A stretch of DNA of 47,675 bases from Salsipaludibacter albus (GCF_019798055.1 NZ_JAHOPH010000029.1:1-47675), one strand, 5' to 3'; shown: positions 7,960 through 16,671, counted from the stretch's first letter. The notes: generated by a model from the sequence alone, not told the origin. Made by a program: numbers and translations.

Positions 7960-10014
7960 ATGGCAGAGGGCGTGCGCAGCGAGGAGGAGAAGGCGGCCGA
8001 GGCGCGTCGCGGACCGGGCAGCGGTCCACCGCCGCGTGGCCCGATGGCGATGGGCCGACCCAGCGAGAAGTCCATGGACTTCGTCCCGTCGGCCCGTCGC
8101 CTGCTCGCCCGGCTGCGTCCCCACCGGGTGCGGGTGACCGTCGTGGTGGTCCTGGGCGTGGTGAGCGTGGCGCTGGCGGCGGTCGGGCCGAGGGTGCTGG
8201 GAGGTGCCACCAACCTGGTCTTCGCCGGGTTCATCGGGTCCCGGATGCCCGCCGGTGGCACGCGCGAGCAGGCCATCGACGCCGCCCGTGCGGCCGGTGA
8301 CGACCAGATGGCCGACCTGCTGACCGGGGTGGACTTCACGCCGGGCCAGGGGATCGACTTCGATGCGCTCGGACGGGTGCTCCTGCTGGTCCTGGCGATC
8401 TACCTCGCGTCGTCGGCCTTCCAGGCCTTGCAGGGCTGGATCCTGCAGGGCGTGATCCAGGACACGATGTACCGGCTCCGCCAGGAGGTCGAGGAGAAGC
8501 TGCACCGCCTGCCCCTGGCCCACGTGGACTCCCAGCCACGCGGCGAACTGCTCAGCCGGGTGACCAACGACCTCGACAACGTGGGCCAGTCCCTCCAGCA
8601 GACCTTCTCGGGCCTGCTGACGTCGCTGATGACCGTGGTCGCCGTGCTGGGGATGATGTTCTGGATCTCGTGGGTGCTGGCGCTGGTGGCGCTGGTCGCG
8701 GTGCCGCTGTCCCTGGTCGTGACGCGCCTGATCGCCCGTCGCAGCCAGGCCCTGTTCGTCCAGCAGTGGCGCAGCACGGGTGAGCTCAACGCGATCGTCG
8801 AGGAGGCGTTCACCGCGCACGGCCTGGTCAAGGTCTTCGGGCGCCAGCGCGAGGTGCAGGAGACCTTCGACGCCAAGAACGCCGAGCTGTACCGCGCGTC
8901 CTACGGTGCCCAGTTCGTGTCCGGGATCATCCGTCCGGCGATGATGTTCATCGGCAACGTGAACTACGTCATCATCGCGGTCGTCGGGGGCCTGCGGGTG
9001 GCCTCCGGCCAGATCTCGCTGGGCGAGATCCAGGCGTTCATCCAGTACTCCCAGCAGTTCACCCAGCCACTGACCCAGGTGGCCTCGATGGCCAACGTGC
9101 TCCAGTCCGGGGTCGCCTCGGCCGAGCGGGTCTTCGAGGTGCTCGACGGCCCCGAGCAGCGTGCCGAGACGACCACCCCGGTGGTCATCGACGACCCGTC
9201 CGGCGAGGTGGTCTTCGACGACGTGTCCTTCGCCTACCACCCGGACGAGCCCCTGCTCGAGCACGTCGACCTGGTGGTGCAACCCGGCCAGATGGTCGCG
9301 ATCGTGGGCCAGACCGGGGCCGGCAAGACCACCCTGGTCAACCTCGTCATGCGCTTCTACGAGCTGGACGACGGACGGATCACGCTCGACGGGGTCGACA
9401 TCACCGACATGACCCGCCACGGGCTGCGGGGTCGGATCGGGATGGTCCTGCAGGACGCGTGGCTGTTCGAGGGCACGATCCGGGACAACATCGCCTACGG
9501 GCGCCCCGACGCCAGCGCCGCCGACGTGCAGGCGGCCGCGGAGGCCGCCCGGGTCGACCACTTCGTGCACAACCTGCCCGACGGCTACGACACGGTCCTG
9601 GCCGACGAGGCCAGCAACATCAGCACGGGGGAGCGCCAGCTGATCACGATCGCGCGGGCCTTCCTGTCCCAGCCGTCCCTGCTGATCCTCGACGAGGCCA
9701 CGTCGTCGGTCGACACCCGCACCGAGCTGCTGGTGCAACAGGCGATGGCGACCCTGCGCTCGGACCGCACCAGCTTCGTGATCGCCCACCGGTTGTCGAC
9801 GATCCGCGACGCCGACCTGATCCTGGTCATGGAGTCCGGCCGGATCGTCGAGCAGGGGACGCACGACGAACTGCTGGCGGCGGACGGGACCTACGCCGCG
9901 CTGCACGCGGCCCAGTTCGCCGGGGCGGCCACCGACCTGGACGCCGACCCCGACACGGCCCTGGCCACGACCCCCGGCCCACGCGGCACACCTCGTCGGC
10001 CACCACCGGCCTGA
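7960..10014 (+). CDS. ABC exporter half-transporter B (catalytic Walker B)
   Basis: The 684-residue partner of the preceding gene. It has a roughly 45-residue charged/Gly-rich N-terminal extension, a membrane domain with an extra extracytoplasmic stretch after helix 1 (about residues 90-130), and a C-terminal ATPase. Walker A is GQTGAGKTT, Walker B LLILDEATSS has the catalytic Glu579, and the switch His610 is present. Its signature is ISTGERQ (from Ser555) instead of LSGGQ. The degenerate signature here complements the degenerate Walker B of subunit A, as expected of an asymmetric heterodimer. The ATG start lies 4 bases after the previous stop. Confidence 0.93.
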   Translation: MAEGVRSEEEKAAEARRGPGSGPPPRGPMAMGRPSEKSMDFVPSARRLLARLRPHRVRVTVVVVLGVVSVALAAVGPRVLGGATNLVFAGFIGSRMPAGGTREQAIDAARAAGDDQMADLLTGVDFTPGQGIDFDALGRVLLLVLAIYLASSAFQALQGWILQGVIQDTMYRLRQEVEEKLHRLPLAHVDSQPRGELLSRVTNDLDNVGQSLQQTFSGLLTSLMTVVAVLGMMFWISWVLALVALVAVPLSLVVTRLIARRSQALFVQQWRSTGELNAIVEEAFTAHGLVKVFGRQREVQETFDAKNAELYRASYGAQFVSGIIRPAMMFIGNVNYVIIAVVGGLRVASGQISLGEIQAFIQYSQQFTQPLTQVASMANVLQSGVASAERVFEVLDGPEQRAETTTPVVIDDPSGEVVFDDVSFAYHPDEPLLEHVDLVVQPGQMVAIVGQTGAGKTTLVNLVMRFYELDDGRITLDGVDITDMTRHGLRGRIGMVLQDAWLFEGTIRDNIAYGRPDASAADVQAAAEAARVDHFVHNLPDGYDTVLADEASNISTGERQLITIARAFLSQPSLLILDEATSSVDTRTELLVQQAMATLRSDRTSFVIAHRLSTIRDADLILVMESGRIVEQGTHDELLAADGTYAALHAAQFAGAATDLDADPDTALATTPGPRGTPRRPPPA

Positions 10015-10056
10015 ACGAGGCGAGTGGCTCCCGTCCGCCCGTGGGGCAGGCGCAGA

Positions 10057-10062
10057 TATCAT
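10057..10062 (+). promoter_or_regulatory. Candidate -10 box for the riboflavin operon
   Basis: TATCAT within the only AT-richer stretch (GATATCAT) upstream of the FMN riboswitch. A start near 10069 would place the riboswitch P1 stem at the RNA 5' end. Confidence 0.5.
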
Positions 10063-10069
10063 CCGTGGT

Positions 10070-10219
10070 GACGTCTTCGGGGCAGGTGGAAGTCCTGGCC
10101 GGCGGTGAGAGCCCGCGAGCCGTGGTCGTCGAGGTGGCGTCGAACGCACCGCGACGGTCCGTGGCAGACCCGGTGGAATCCCGGGGCCGACGGTGAGAGT
10201 CCGGATGGGAGGAGACGTC
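10070..10219 (+). ncRNA. FMN riboswitch (RFN element)
   Basis: Matches the conserved FMN aptamer core: GGGGCAGGTGGAAGTCC, GGCGGTGAGAGCCCGCGAGC, then GACCCGGTGGAATCCCGG, GGCCGACGGTGAGAGTCC and GGATGGGAGGAGA. A closing P1 helix pairs 10070-10078 with 10211-10219 (GACGTCTTC with GGAGGAGACGTC, one wobble). The variable arm (about 10122-10162) is longer than the minimum. It lies upstream of ribD and should repress the operon when FMN is bound. The mode is not obvious; no U-tract terminator is seen downstream. Confidence 0.95.
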
Positions 10220-10247
10220 GCGGTGCGGCCTGTCCGGATCCGGGTGG

Positions 10248-10288
10248 GCGTGACCGTGACCGTGGCGACCGGTCCGTCCGGTGTCACG
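10248..10288 (+). promoter_or_regulatory. Hairpin in the riboswitch expression platform
   Basis: CGTGAC (10249-10254 or 10255-10260) can pair with GTCACG (about 10281-10287), enclosing ACCGG-TCCGT-CCGGT. It lies between the FMN aptamer and ribD and could be a terminator-like or sequestering element; it has no T tract. Confidence 0.3.
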
Positions 10289-10360
10289 TCCTGCCTCCCG
10301 TGCCCGCAGGCGCCGACGGCGTGCGAACCCGCACGGCCAGGGCGACCACCGGACGATGAC

Positions 10361-11473
10361 GTGACCGGCCCACCACCCACCACCGACGACGTGCGCTGGA
10401 TGCGTCGTGCGCTCGCGGTCGGCGAGGTCGCCCGGGGCCGCACGCGACCGAATCCGTTCGTGGGGGCCGTGGTGGTGGCCGATGACCACGAGGTGGCGGT
10501 CGGTGCCACGGGACCGGCCGGGACGGCCCACGCCGAGGTGCGGGCGCTGGAGCAGGCCGGTGAGCGGGCCCACGGGGCGACCCTGGTCGTGACCCTGGAG
10601 CCCTGTGCCCACGTCGGACGCACCGCGGCGTGCACCGCGGCGATCGCGGCCGCCGGCATCGCCCGCGTCGTCGTCGGCCTGGCCGATCCGAACCCGCTGG
10701 CCGCGGGTGGAGCCGAACGACTCCGCGCGGCCGGGATCGACGTCACCGTCGGCGTGCTGGACGCCGAGGTCGCCGCGCAGCAGGCCGTGTTCCTCACCAC
10801 CGTGGAGCACGCCCGGCCGCACGTGACCCTGAAGCTCGCCCAGCTCCCCGACGGTGCCACGCGTCCCGACCAGGTCGGCCGGCGCTGGCTGACGGGACCG
10901 GTGGCGCGGCAACGGGTCCACCGGCTGCGGGCCGAGGTGGACGCCGTCCTGGTCGGCTCGGGCACCGCGTTGGCCGACGATCCCGCCCTGACCGTGCGCG
11001 ACGCGGCACCCGGGCCACGCCCGCCCCGCGCCGTGGTCGTCGACCGACGGGGACGGTCGACACCGGACCTGGAGGTCGTGCGACCCGGGACGATCGTGCT
11101 GACGGCGTCGACCGCCGACCCGGACTGGCGCGCGGTCATGGCGTCCGCCGGCGTCGAGGTGGTCGTGGCCGACGACCTGGGCGACGGGCTCCGTCGGCTC
11201 CGGGACCTCGACGTCGCGGCCGTGCTGGCCGAGCCGGGGACGACCCTCGGTCGCGCCCTGGTCGCCGCCGACCTCGTCGACACCCTCGTGCTGCACGTCG
11301 CGGGCACGCGGGTGGACGACGACCGACCGTGGACGCCGGCGGTCTCCCCGCCCCCGGAGTTCCTGCTGGAGACCAGGCGGCGCCTGGGCGACGACGTCGA
11401 GTGGACGTGGCGGCGGCCGCTCGGCGACCATTTCGGGTCCGCCGTGCACGAGCTGTCGAGAGGACGTCGCTGA
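10361..11473 (+). CDS. ribD: Bifunctional diaminohydroxyphosphoribosylaminopyrimidine deaminase / reductase
   Basis: Catalyses the second and third steps from GTP to riboflavin. The N-terminal cytidine-deaminase-like domain has the zinc ligands His57 (HAEV), Cys82 and Cys91 (EPCAHVGRTAACT, close to the family PCxHxGRTPPC). The C-terminal reductase domain begins around ARPHVTLKLAQ and includes AVLVGSGTALADDP. The start is uncertain: GTG 10361 gives 370 residues with a short N-terminal tail; GTG 10391 is an alternative. No strong ribosome-binding site is visible before either. It overlaps ribE by the TGATG junction. Confidence 0.95.
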   Translation: MTGPPPTTDDVRWMRRALAVGEVARGRTRPNPFVGAVVVADDHEVAVGATGPAGTAHAEVRALEQAGERAHGATLVVTLEPCAHVGRTAACTAAIAAAGIARVVVGLADPNPLAAGGAERLRAAGIDVTVGVLDAEVAAQQAVFLTTVEHARPHVTLKLAQLPDGATRPDQVGRRWLTGPVARQRVHRLRAEVDAVLVGSGTALADDPALTVRDAAPGPRPPRAVVVDRRGRSTPDLEVVRPGTIVLTASTADPDWRAVMASAGVEVVVADDLGDGLRRLRDLDVAAVLAEPGTTLGRALVAADLVDTLVLHVAGTRVDDDRPWTPAVSPPPEFLLETRRRLGDDVEWTWRRPLGDHFGSAVHELSRGRR

Positions 11474-12153
11474 TGTTCACCGGGATCGTCGAGGAGGTCG
11501 GGACCGTCACGGCCATCGAGGTGGCCGACGGTCACGCCGAGCTGGTCGTTGCGGCCACGACCGTGACCTCGGACGCACGCGAGGGTGACTCCATCGCCGT
11601 CGACGGCTGCTGCCTGACCGTCGCCCGGCTGCGCGACGACGGGTTCGTCGCCGACCTCATGGCCGAGACCCTGCGCGCCACCGCCCTGGGCGACCTGGCG
11701 GTGGGCGACGGCGTCAACCTCGAGCGGGCCATGGCCGCCGACGGACGCTTCGGTGGTCACGTGGTGCAGGGCCACGTCGATGCCGTCGGCACCGTCACCG
11801 GCCGGCAGGACGACCCGGGGACCACGTGGCTGTCGGTCCGTGCGCCGGCCGAGGTCGCGCCGTACCTGGTCGCCAAGGGCTCGATCACGCTGGCCGGCGC
11901 GAGCCTGACCGTCGTCGACGTCACCGACCACGACGACCGGACCGCGACGTTGCGGGTCGGACTGATCCCGCACACGCTGGCGCACACCACGTTCGGCCGC
12001 CTGGCCGTCGGTGACCGGGTCAACCTGGAGGCGGACGTGCTGGCGAAGTACGTCGAGCGCATCACCTCCGTGCACGTCGGCGGGGACCCGGTCCCCGGCG
12101 GGTCGTCCGACGCCGCGGCACCGTCTCGCCCCGACACAGGGAGTCACCGATGA
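11473..12153 (+). CDS. ribE: Riboflavin synthase, alpha chain
   Basis: Dismutates two 6,7-dimethyl-8-ribityllumazine molecules to riboflavin. The 226-residue protein starts [10 protein letters not shown] and contains two lumazine-binding repeats: the first has DGCCLTV and [10 protein letters not shown], the second GASLTVV and [16 protein letters not shown]-terminal tail of about 25 residues ([12 protein letters not shown]...) is extra. The ATG shares bases with the ribD stop, and its own stop overlaps the ribBA ATG, so the rib genes form one coupled operon below the FMN riboswitch. Confidence 0.97.
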   Translation: MFTGIVEEVGTVTAIEVADGHAELVVAATTVTSDAREGDSIAVDGCCLTVARLRDDGFVADLMAETLRATALGDLAVGDGVNLERAMAADGRFGGHVVQGHVDAVGTVTGRQDDPGTTWLSVRAPAEVAPYLVAKGSITLAGASLTVVDVTDHDDRTATLRVGLIPHTLAHTTFGRLAVGDRVNLEADVLAKYVERITSVHVGGDPVPGGSSDAAAPSRPDTGSHR

Positions 12154-13574
12154 ACCTGGCAACGATCGACGAGGCCGTCGCGGCGATCCGTGACGGCGGC
12201 ATGGTCATCGTGGTCGACGACGAGGACCGCGAGAACGAGGGCGACTTCATCATGGCGGCCGACGCCGCCACCCCCGAGGCGCTGGCGTTCATCATCCGGC
12301 ACTCGTCGGGCGTGGTGTGCGCGCCGCTCCTGCCCGCCGACCTCGACCGCCTCGACCTGCCGATGATGGTCACGGTCAACGAGGACCCGAAGCAGACGGC
12401 CTACACCATCAGCGTCGACGCGGCGGTGGGGACGACGACCGGCATCAGTGCCGCCGACCGTGCCCGGACGATCTCCCTGCTGGCCGACCCCGCCGCCACC
12501 GCCGACCAGTTCCACCGGCCCGGCCACGTCTTCCCGCTGCGCTACACCGAGGGAGGCGTGCTGCGACGGCCCGGCCACACCGAGGCGGCGGTCGACCTCG
12601 CCCGGCTGGCCGGCCGCCATCCGTCGGGGCTGCTCGTCGAGGTGGTCAACGACGACGGGTCGATGGCGCGGCTGCCCGACCTGCTGGAGTTCGGGGCGGT
12701 CCACGGCCTGCCGGTGATCAGCATCGCCGACCTGGTCGCGCACCGGCGTCGGGCCGAGTCCCTGGTGGAGCGCGTGGTCGAGGTGCCCCTGCCCACGGCC
12801 TACGGCGAGTGGCGGATGGTCGGCTACCGCAACGTCCTGGACGGCACCGAGCACGTGGCCGCCATCCACGGCGAGCCCGACGTGGACGCACCGGTGCTGG
12901 TGCGGATGCACTCCGAGTGCCTGACCGGGGACGTGTTCCGGTCGCGGCGATGTGACTGCGGCGCCCAGCTGGACGTGGCCATGGAGCAGATCCAGCGCAC
13001 CGGCAGTGGTGTCGTGGTGTACCTGCGGGGCCACGAGGGACGCGGGATCGGCCTGCTCAACAAGCTGCATGCCTACCGGCTGCAGGACGAGGGTGCGGAC
13101 ACGGTCGAGGCGAACCTGGCCCTGGGCCTGCCCGCCGACGCCCGCGACTACGGGGTGGGCGCGTCGATCCTGGCCGACCTCGGGCTGTCCCGGCTGCGGC
13201 TGCTGACCAACAACCCGGCCAAGCGTGCCGGGCTGGAGGGCTTCGGCCTGGAGATCGTCGAGCGTGTCTCGCTGGAGATCGAGCCCAGTGCCCGCAACGC
13301 CGAGTACCTGGCGACCAAGCGTGAGCGCATGGGCCACGAGCTCACCGGCCACGGCGTCGTCTCCGGCGGCATGGGCGATCGCGCCCGGGGCGACGACGAG
13401 GTCCACGGTCTCGCCATGGCCCCACGGGTCCACTACCTGCGTGACGACCTGCGCGACGGGCTGCCCGACGAGGTGCGTGCCCGGGTCGCACCGACCGACG
13501 ACGCCCGGCGGGACGACGGTGACCCACCGCCCCCCGGTCCGGGTGTCCACGACCTGTCGAAGGAGTCGGCATGA
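12150..13574 (+). CDS. ribBA: Bifunctional DHBP synthase / GTP cyclohydrolase II
   Basis: Makes both riboflavin precursors: 3,4-dihydroxy-2-butanone 4-phosphate from ribulose 5-phosphate (N-terminal half) and the pyrimidine from GTP (C-terminal half). The DHBP synthase domain shows [11 protein letters not shown] and the [13 protein letters not shown] segment; the cyclohydrolase domain shows [20 protein letters not shown] with its zinc cysteines and [11 protein letters not shown]. The family usually ends soon after [11 protein letters not shown]; here a tail of about 70 residues follows, rich in Asp, Arg and Pro, of unknown purpose. It overlaps both neighbours by ATGA. Confidence 0.97.
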   Translation: MNLATIDEAVAAIRDGGMVIVVDDEDRENEGDFIMAADAATPEALAFIIRHSSGVVCAPLLPADLDRLDLPMMVTVNEDPKQTAYTISVDAAVGTTTGISAADRARTISLLADPAATADQFHRPGHVFPLRYTEGGVLRRPGHTEAAVDLARLAGRHPSGLLVEVVNDDGSMARLPDLLEFGAVHGLPVISIADLVAHRRRAESLVERVVEVPLPTAYGEWRMVGYRNVLDGTEHVAAIHGEPDVDAPVLVRMHSECLTGDVFRSRRCDCGAQLDVAMEQIQRTGSGVVVYLRGHEGRGIGLLNKLHAYRLQDEGADTVEANLALGLPADARDYGVGASILADLGLSRLRLLTNNPAKRAGLEGFGLEIVERVSLEIEPSARNAEYLATKRERMGHELTGHGVVSGGMGDRARGDDEVHGLAMAPRVHYLRDDLRDGLPDEVRARVAPTDDARRDDGDPPPPGPGVHDLSKESA

Positions 13575-14044
13575 GCACCCGCGCACCCGACGTGCTGGGC
13601 GACCTGGACGCGACCGGCCTGTCCATCCCGATCGTCGCGTCCCGGTTCAACGCCGAGGTGGTTGACGTGCTGGTCGACGGCGCACTCGAGCGCCTGGTCG
13701 AGCTGGGTGCCGATCCGGACGCGTGTCCAGTCGTGCGTGTCCCCGGTGCCTTCGAGCTGCCGGTCGTCGTTGCTCGCCTCGCCGCTCGTCCCGACGTCGA
13801 TGGCGTGGTCGCGCTCGGTGCGGTCGTGCGCGGGGGCACGCCACACTTCGACTACGTCTGCCAGGCGGCGACGACGGGCCTGGAGGCCGTGGCCCGTGAC
13901 CACGACACGCCGATCGGCTTCGGACTGTTGACCACCGACACGTGGGAGCAGGCGACCGACCGGGCCGGTGGCGCCCACGGCAACAAGGGCCGCGAGGCCG
14001 CCGAGGCGGTCGTCGAGACCGTCCGCGTGCTGCACGCCGCATGA
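13571..14044 (+). CDS. ribH: 6,7-dimethyl-8-ribityllumazine synthase
   Basis: Condenses the two RibBA/RibD-derived precursors into lumazine, the substrate of RibE; family members form 60-mers or pentamers. The 157-residue protein shows [23 protein letters not shown] with the active-site His, and [13 protein letters not shown] with GNKGREAA. It is complete. Its last 25 coding bases (14009-14033) reappear 1.2 kb downstream at 15235-15259, in the spacer after the lipoprotein gene. The stop overlaps the lipoprotein ATG. Confidence 0.97.
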   Translation: MSTRAPDVLGDLDATGLSIPIVASRFNAEVVDVLVDGALERLVELGADPDACPVVRVPGAFELPVVVARLAARPDVDGVVALGAVVRGGTPHFDYVCQAATTGLEAVARDHDTPIGFGLLTTDTWEQATDRAGGAHGNKGREAAEAVVETVRVLHAA

Positions 14045-15210
14045 GCCCGGACCGCCGCCCACGGCGTGGAGTCCGGGTCCCGCTGCGGGCGCGAGTGGCC
14101 TTCCTCGTGGTGGCTGCGTCGCTGATCGCACCGCTGCTGGCCGGATGTGGCGGTGGCGAGGGCGCCGCCGCGGAACCGGACGGATGGCACCGCGCGGAGC
14201 TGGACGCCCCCGCGTCCTCGATCGGGTGGGTCGGGCCCGACGGTGTCGTGGTCCAGACCGCTGCGGACGGCCAGGTCGGCGCCGTCCGGCTGGGCTGGAC
14301 CGGGGTGGCCGAGCCGGTCGCCATGCCTGCCGGTGACGAGCCCGTGCTGGGCTTCCTGCCGGGCGAGGTCGGGCCCCAGGTCGCGACCGTCGCCCCGGAC
14401 GGGACCGTGCTGCTCCACGAGGTCGTCGACCCGGAACGGGACGAGTTCATCGTGTTCGAGCTCCCACCGCCGGTCCCCGGACTGGAGCCGGTGGCGCTGT
14501 GGTGGGGTCACGAGGACGAGGGCCCGATCCCGGTGATCGGCTACCGCGCCCCCGACGGCGACGTGGGGATCCACCCGATGGAGTGGGGCTCGGGGGAGCT
14601 CGATCCCCAGCCGTCCCTGTACGTCGCGCCGGACCGGCTCGACACGGTCCGGATCAGCGCACGGGAGGGCATGCTCCTGGCGGTCGGACGGCTCGGACCG
14701 GATCCCGGCCGGCTCCCACGCCGGGACCGGGCCTGGACCATGCCCACCATCGCCGAACCCGGCACCGGTGGAAACCCAGCCGAGCCTCGTGCGTGGACGC
14801 AGGTCGACCTCGACGGCCGGTTCGACGTCGTGACCGACGTCGACGGGTGGGAGCTGGACCTGTTCGTCGCCGGCGTCCACGAGGACGCACCGGCGGCATG
14901 GGTGCTCGACGGGGAGGCGCTCGACCTGCCCGACGTCGCGCTGGCCGGGGAGGACGCCGCGGTCCTGGTGGCCGACCCCGGCATCGACCGGGACCCCGCA
15001 CTCGGCATCGAGACGGCCGACGGGCCGGCCCTGTTCGTGCCCGGCGACGGCGAGTGGGCGCGGACGCCGATGCCTCCGGGGCGTCTGGACGACGTCGTGC
15101 ACATGCGCGACGTGCGACGGTGGGAGGAGCAGGAGGGCGGGTCACCGGGGCCTGCGGACGGCAGGATCGTGGCGATCATGGACGGCGCACTGTGGTGGCG
15201 CGTGGCCTGA
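14041..15210 (+). CDS. Secreted lipoprotein of unknown function
   Basis: The 389-residue protein starts with an Arg-rich n-region, a hydrophobic stretch (AFLVVAASLIAPLLAG) and a lipobox LLAGC with the modified Cys at residue 36, followed by a Gly linker. The rest has many short beta-strand-like segments with recurring DG turns (GPDGVVV, APDGTVLL, APDGDVGI), which could suggest a beta-propeller, but no motif identifies the family. ATG overlaps the ribH stop, so it is translated from the riboflavin mRNA. Family knowledge: a lipoprotein gene (lprH) also lies near ribH in Mycobacterium; whether the two are related is unknown. Confidence 0.8.
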   Translation: MSPDRRPRRGVRVPLRARVAFLVVAASLIAPLLAGCGGGEGAAAEPDGWHRAELDAPASSIGWVGPDGVVVQTAADGQVGAVRLGWTGVAEPVAMPAGDEPVLGFLPGEVGPQVATVAPDGTVLLHEVVDPERDEFIVFELPPPVPGLEPVALWWGHEDEGPIPVIGYRAPDGDVGIHPMEWGSGELDPQPSLYVAPDRLDTVRISAREGMLLAVGRLGPDPGRLPRRDRAWTMPTIAEPGTGGNPAEPRAWTQVDLDGRFDVVTDVDGWELDLFVAGVHEDAPAAWVLDGEALDLPDVALAGEDAAVLVADPGIDRDPALGIETADGPALFVPGDGEWARTPMPPGRLDDVVHMRDVRRWEEQEGGSPGPADGRIVAIMDGALWWRVA

Positions 15211-15228
15211 CGGGCCGGACCCGCGCCG

Positions 15229-15285
15229 ACGCCCGTCGTCGAGACCGTCCGCGTCCTGCGGGCCGGGGTCACCGACCGCTCGTGA
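15229..15285 (+). pseudogene. Apparent remnant of a ribH 3' end
   Basis: Twenty bases (15235-15254) match ribH 14009-14028 exactly, and 24 of 25 match over 15235-15259. Read in the matching codon phase it gives [18 protein letters not shown] and a stop at 15283-15285, against the RibH end [12 protein letters not shown]. It sits in the spacer between the lipoprotein gene and the convergent CREST-like gene and has no start of its own. Confidence 0.5.
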
Positions 15286-15895
15286 TGTCGGTCGTCGCGC
15301 CCCGATCGGCCTCGTTGGACGTCGCCGTCGCCGCCCGGTCATCATGCTGGCCGGTGGCCCACACCGCCACGGCGGTTGCCGCGGCCAGGTGCCACACGCC
15401 GTGGCCCTGCAGCAGGGAGTCCGGATCGCACAGGACGCCCGCCGCGGCGAGGCGCCCCACCGCCGCTCCCGTGGCGAGCAGTGCCAGCGCCGCCAGCGTG
15501 CGGGGTGAGCGATCGCGCCACAGGATCGCACCGAGCGCGCCGACCGCGGCGACGACGGCCAGCGGCACGGCAGCGGTGGGGACGACGGCGACGGCCAGGC
15601 CGATCGCCGCCAGCGCGGGCCAGGTCGACCACCGCTCGACAGGGGTGCCCGACGCGCCGGCCACGACCAGCAGCCAGGTCAGGCTCACGTCGTGGGCCCA
15701 GGCCGAGCCCGGGGGCATCGGCCCGTGCGACAGCACCGACCCGACGCCCGTGGACACCAGCGCCGCGGCGAGCCAGGCACGCCGAGTGCGGACGAGCACG
15801 ACCAGCCCCGCCACGACGAACGCGAGGCTGGTGAGGGCGTTGACCGGCTGGCCGAGGAAGCCCTCGACCAGTCGTTCGCAGTCCACGGGTGGCAC
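15269..15895 (-). CDS. CREST-like (ceramidase-related) membrane protein
   Basis: A 208-residue protein with about six or seven hydrophobic helices. Conserved-looking polar positions match the CREST membrane-hydrolase pattern: CE near the N terminus with QPVNALTS, a Ser-His pair in SVLSHGPMPPG, an HD in AWAHDVSLTW, and a late HGVWH. In that superfamily (alkaline ceramidase, Per1, PAQR) these Ser, His and Asp residues bind zinc. The substrate is unknown. The start is GTG, with a TAGGCT -10 box 31-36 bases upstream. The assignment rests on motif pattern alone. Confidence 0.55.
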   Translation of the reverse strand: MPPVDCERLVEGFLGQPVNALTSLAFVVAGLVVLVRTRRAWLAAALVSTGVGSVLSHGPMPPGSAWAHDVSLTWLLVVAGASGTPVERWSTWPALAAIGLAVAVVPTAAVPLAVVAAVGALGAILWRDRSPRTLAALALLATGAAVGRLAAAGVLCDPDSLLQGHGVWHLAAATAVAVWATGQHDDRAATATSNEADRGATTDITSGR

Positions 15896-15925
15896 GGCGG
15901 GTGGTCCCGGCTCGGCGTCGAGGCG

Positions 15926-15931
15926 AGCCTA
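15926..15931 (-). promoter_or_regulatory. Candidate -10 box for the CREST-like gene
   Basis: TAGGCT on the minus strand, about 31 bases before the GTG start. The same hexamer recurs upstream of several genes in the window. Confidence 0.4.
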
Positions 15932-15983
15932 CGAGACCCCGCCCCGGCCGAGGTCGACTGCCATGGACTGCGCGGACGCGGTG

Positions 15984-16463
15984 CTAGAGCTGGCCGCGGA
16001 TCTCCCCGCCCGGATGGTCGGGCGTGTGCACGTTGACGTAGACGTTGCCGGCCTCGATGGCGTCGACCAGCGCGTCCAGGTCCTGCCCGGCGAGGGCGCC
16101 GACCAGGTCGTCGGCCGTGATCGTGCCGGTGGCGAGCGTGCCGTTCGTCGGGCCGGGGATCAGCTGTGGCGGGGGACCGTCCGGGTACAGCCACACGACC
16201 ACGCCGCCGTTGGTGCCGGCGGGCGCGAGGTGCAGGTGGGCCATCAGGACGTCGTCGATGTTGGCCACGATCAGCCGGTAGTCGATGCTGGTCCCGTCGG
16301 CGGACTCGCGCAGGATCAACTGGCCGCGCGCGGCGGTGTCGACGGGCGCGACCTCCTGGGCGCCGGTGAGATGGGCGGTGTGGACGGGGGGCGCGGCGTC
16401 AGCCACCACCGCGGTTGCGGCCAGTGCCAGGACGGCACCGGCGATCGTCAGTCGTGTTCGCAT
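15984..16463 (-). CDS. Secreted CHRD-domain protein
   Basis: A 159-residue protein with a Sec-type signal peptide (MRTRLTIAGAVLALAATAVVADA, cleavage near residue 23) and a single CHRD domain: HLTGAQEVAPVDTAARGQ, MAHLHLAPAGTNGGVVVWLY and NVYVNVHTPDHPGGEIRGQL. CHRD domains occur in chordin and in many bacterial secreted proteins; their bacterial role is not defined. The ATG at 16463 is chosen because it begins the signal peptide and has AGGGA upstream; the frame extends further but with no signal-like features. Confidence 0.9.
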   Translation of the reverse strand: MRTRLTIAGAVLALAATAVVADAAPPVHTAHLTGAQEVAPVDTAARGQLILRESADGTSIDYRLIVANIDDVLMAHLHLAPAGTNGGVVVWLYPDGPPPQLIPGPTNGTLATGTITADDLVGALAGQDLDALVDAIEAGNVYVNVHTPDHPGGEIRGQL

Positions 16464-16582
16464 GGGATGTCCCTGTCGTGACGCCGCCGGGACGCGAAGG
16501 TGGGGCCGCGCCCCGACGGCTCGTCGGGCGACCGGGCCCGGCCACCCCCACCCCCTACGCACGACGACCCGCCCCGGTTCAA

Positions 16583-16599
16583 CCGCGCCGGGGGCGCGG
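16583..16599. terminator. Hairpin between hisG and the CHRD gene
   Basis: CCGCGCC and GGCGCGG form a perfect 7-bp stem with a 3-base loop, about 73 bases past the hisG stop on the minus strand. There is no T tract, so it may be a weak or Rho-assisted terminator. A possible CHRD-gene promoter (TTGAAC then GTAGGG on the minus strand) overlaps this area. Confidence 0.35.
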
Positions 16600-16671
16600 C
16601 CCGTCGGCGTTCGCCCCGGGTGGTGGCCAGGTGGAACGTCATGCAGTCAGGCGCTGCGGGCAGCGGGGGGA

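Noticed and set aside
7726-12162. A 1478-codon minus-strand open frame
   Set aside because: It runs antisense across the ABC transporter, ribD and ribE, has GC-rich low-complexity composition (long Arg/Gly/His runs) and no family motif. Long antisense frames are expected at this GC content.
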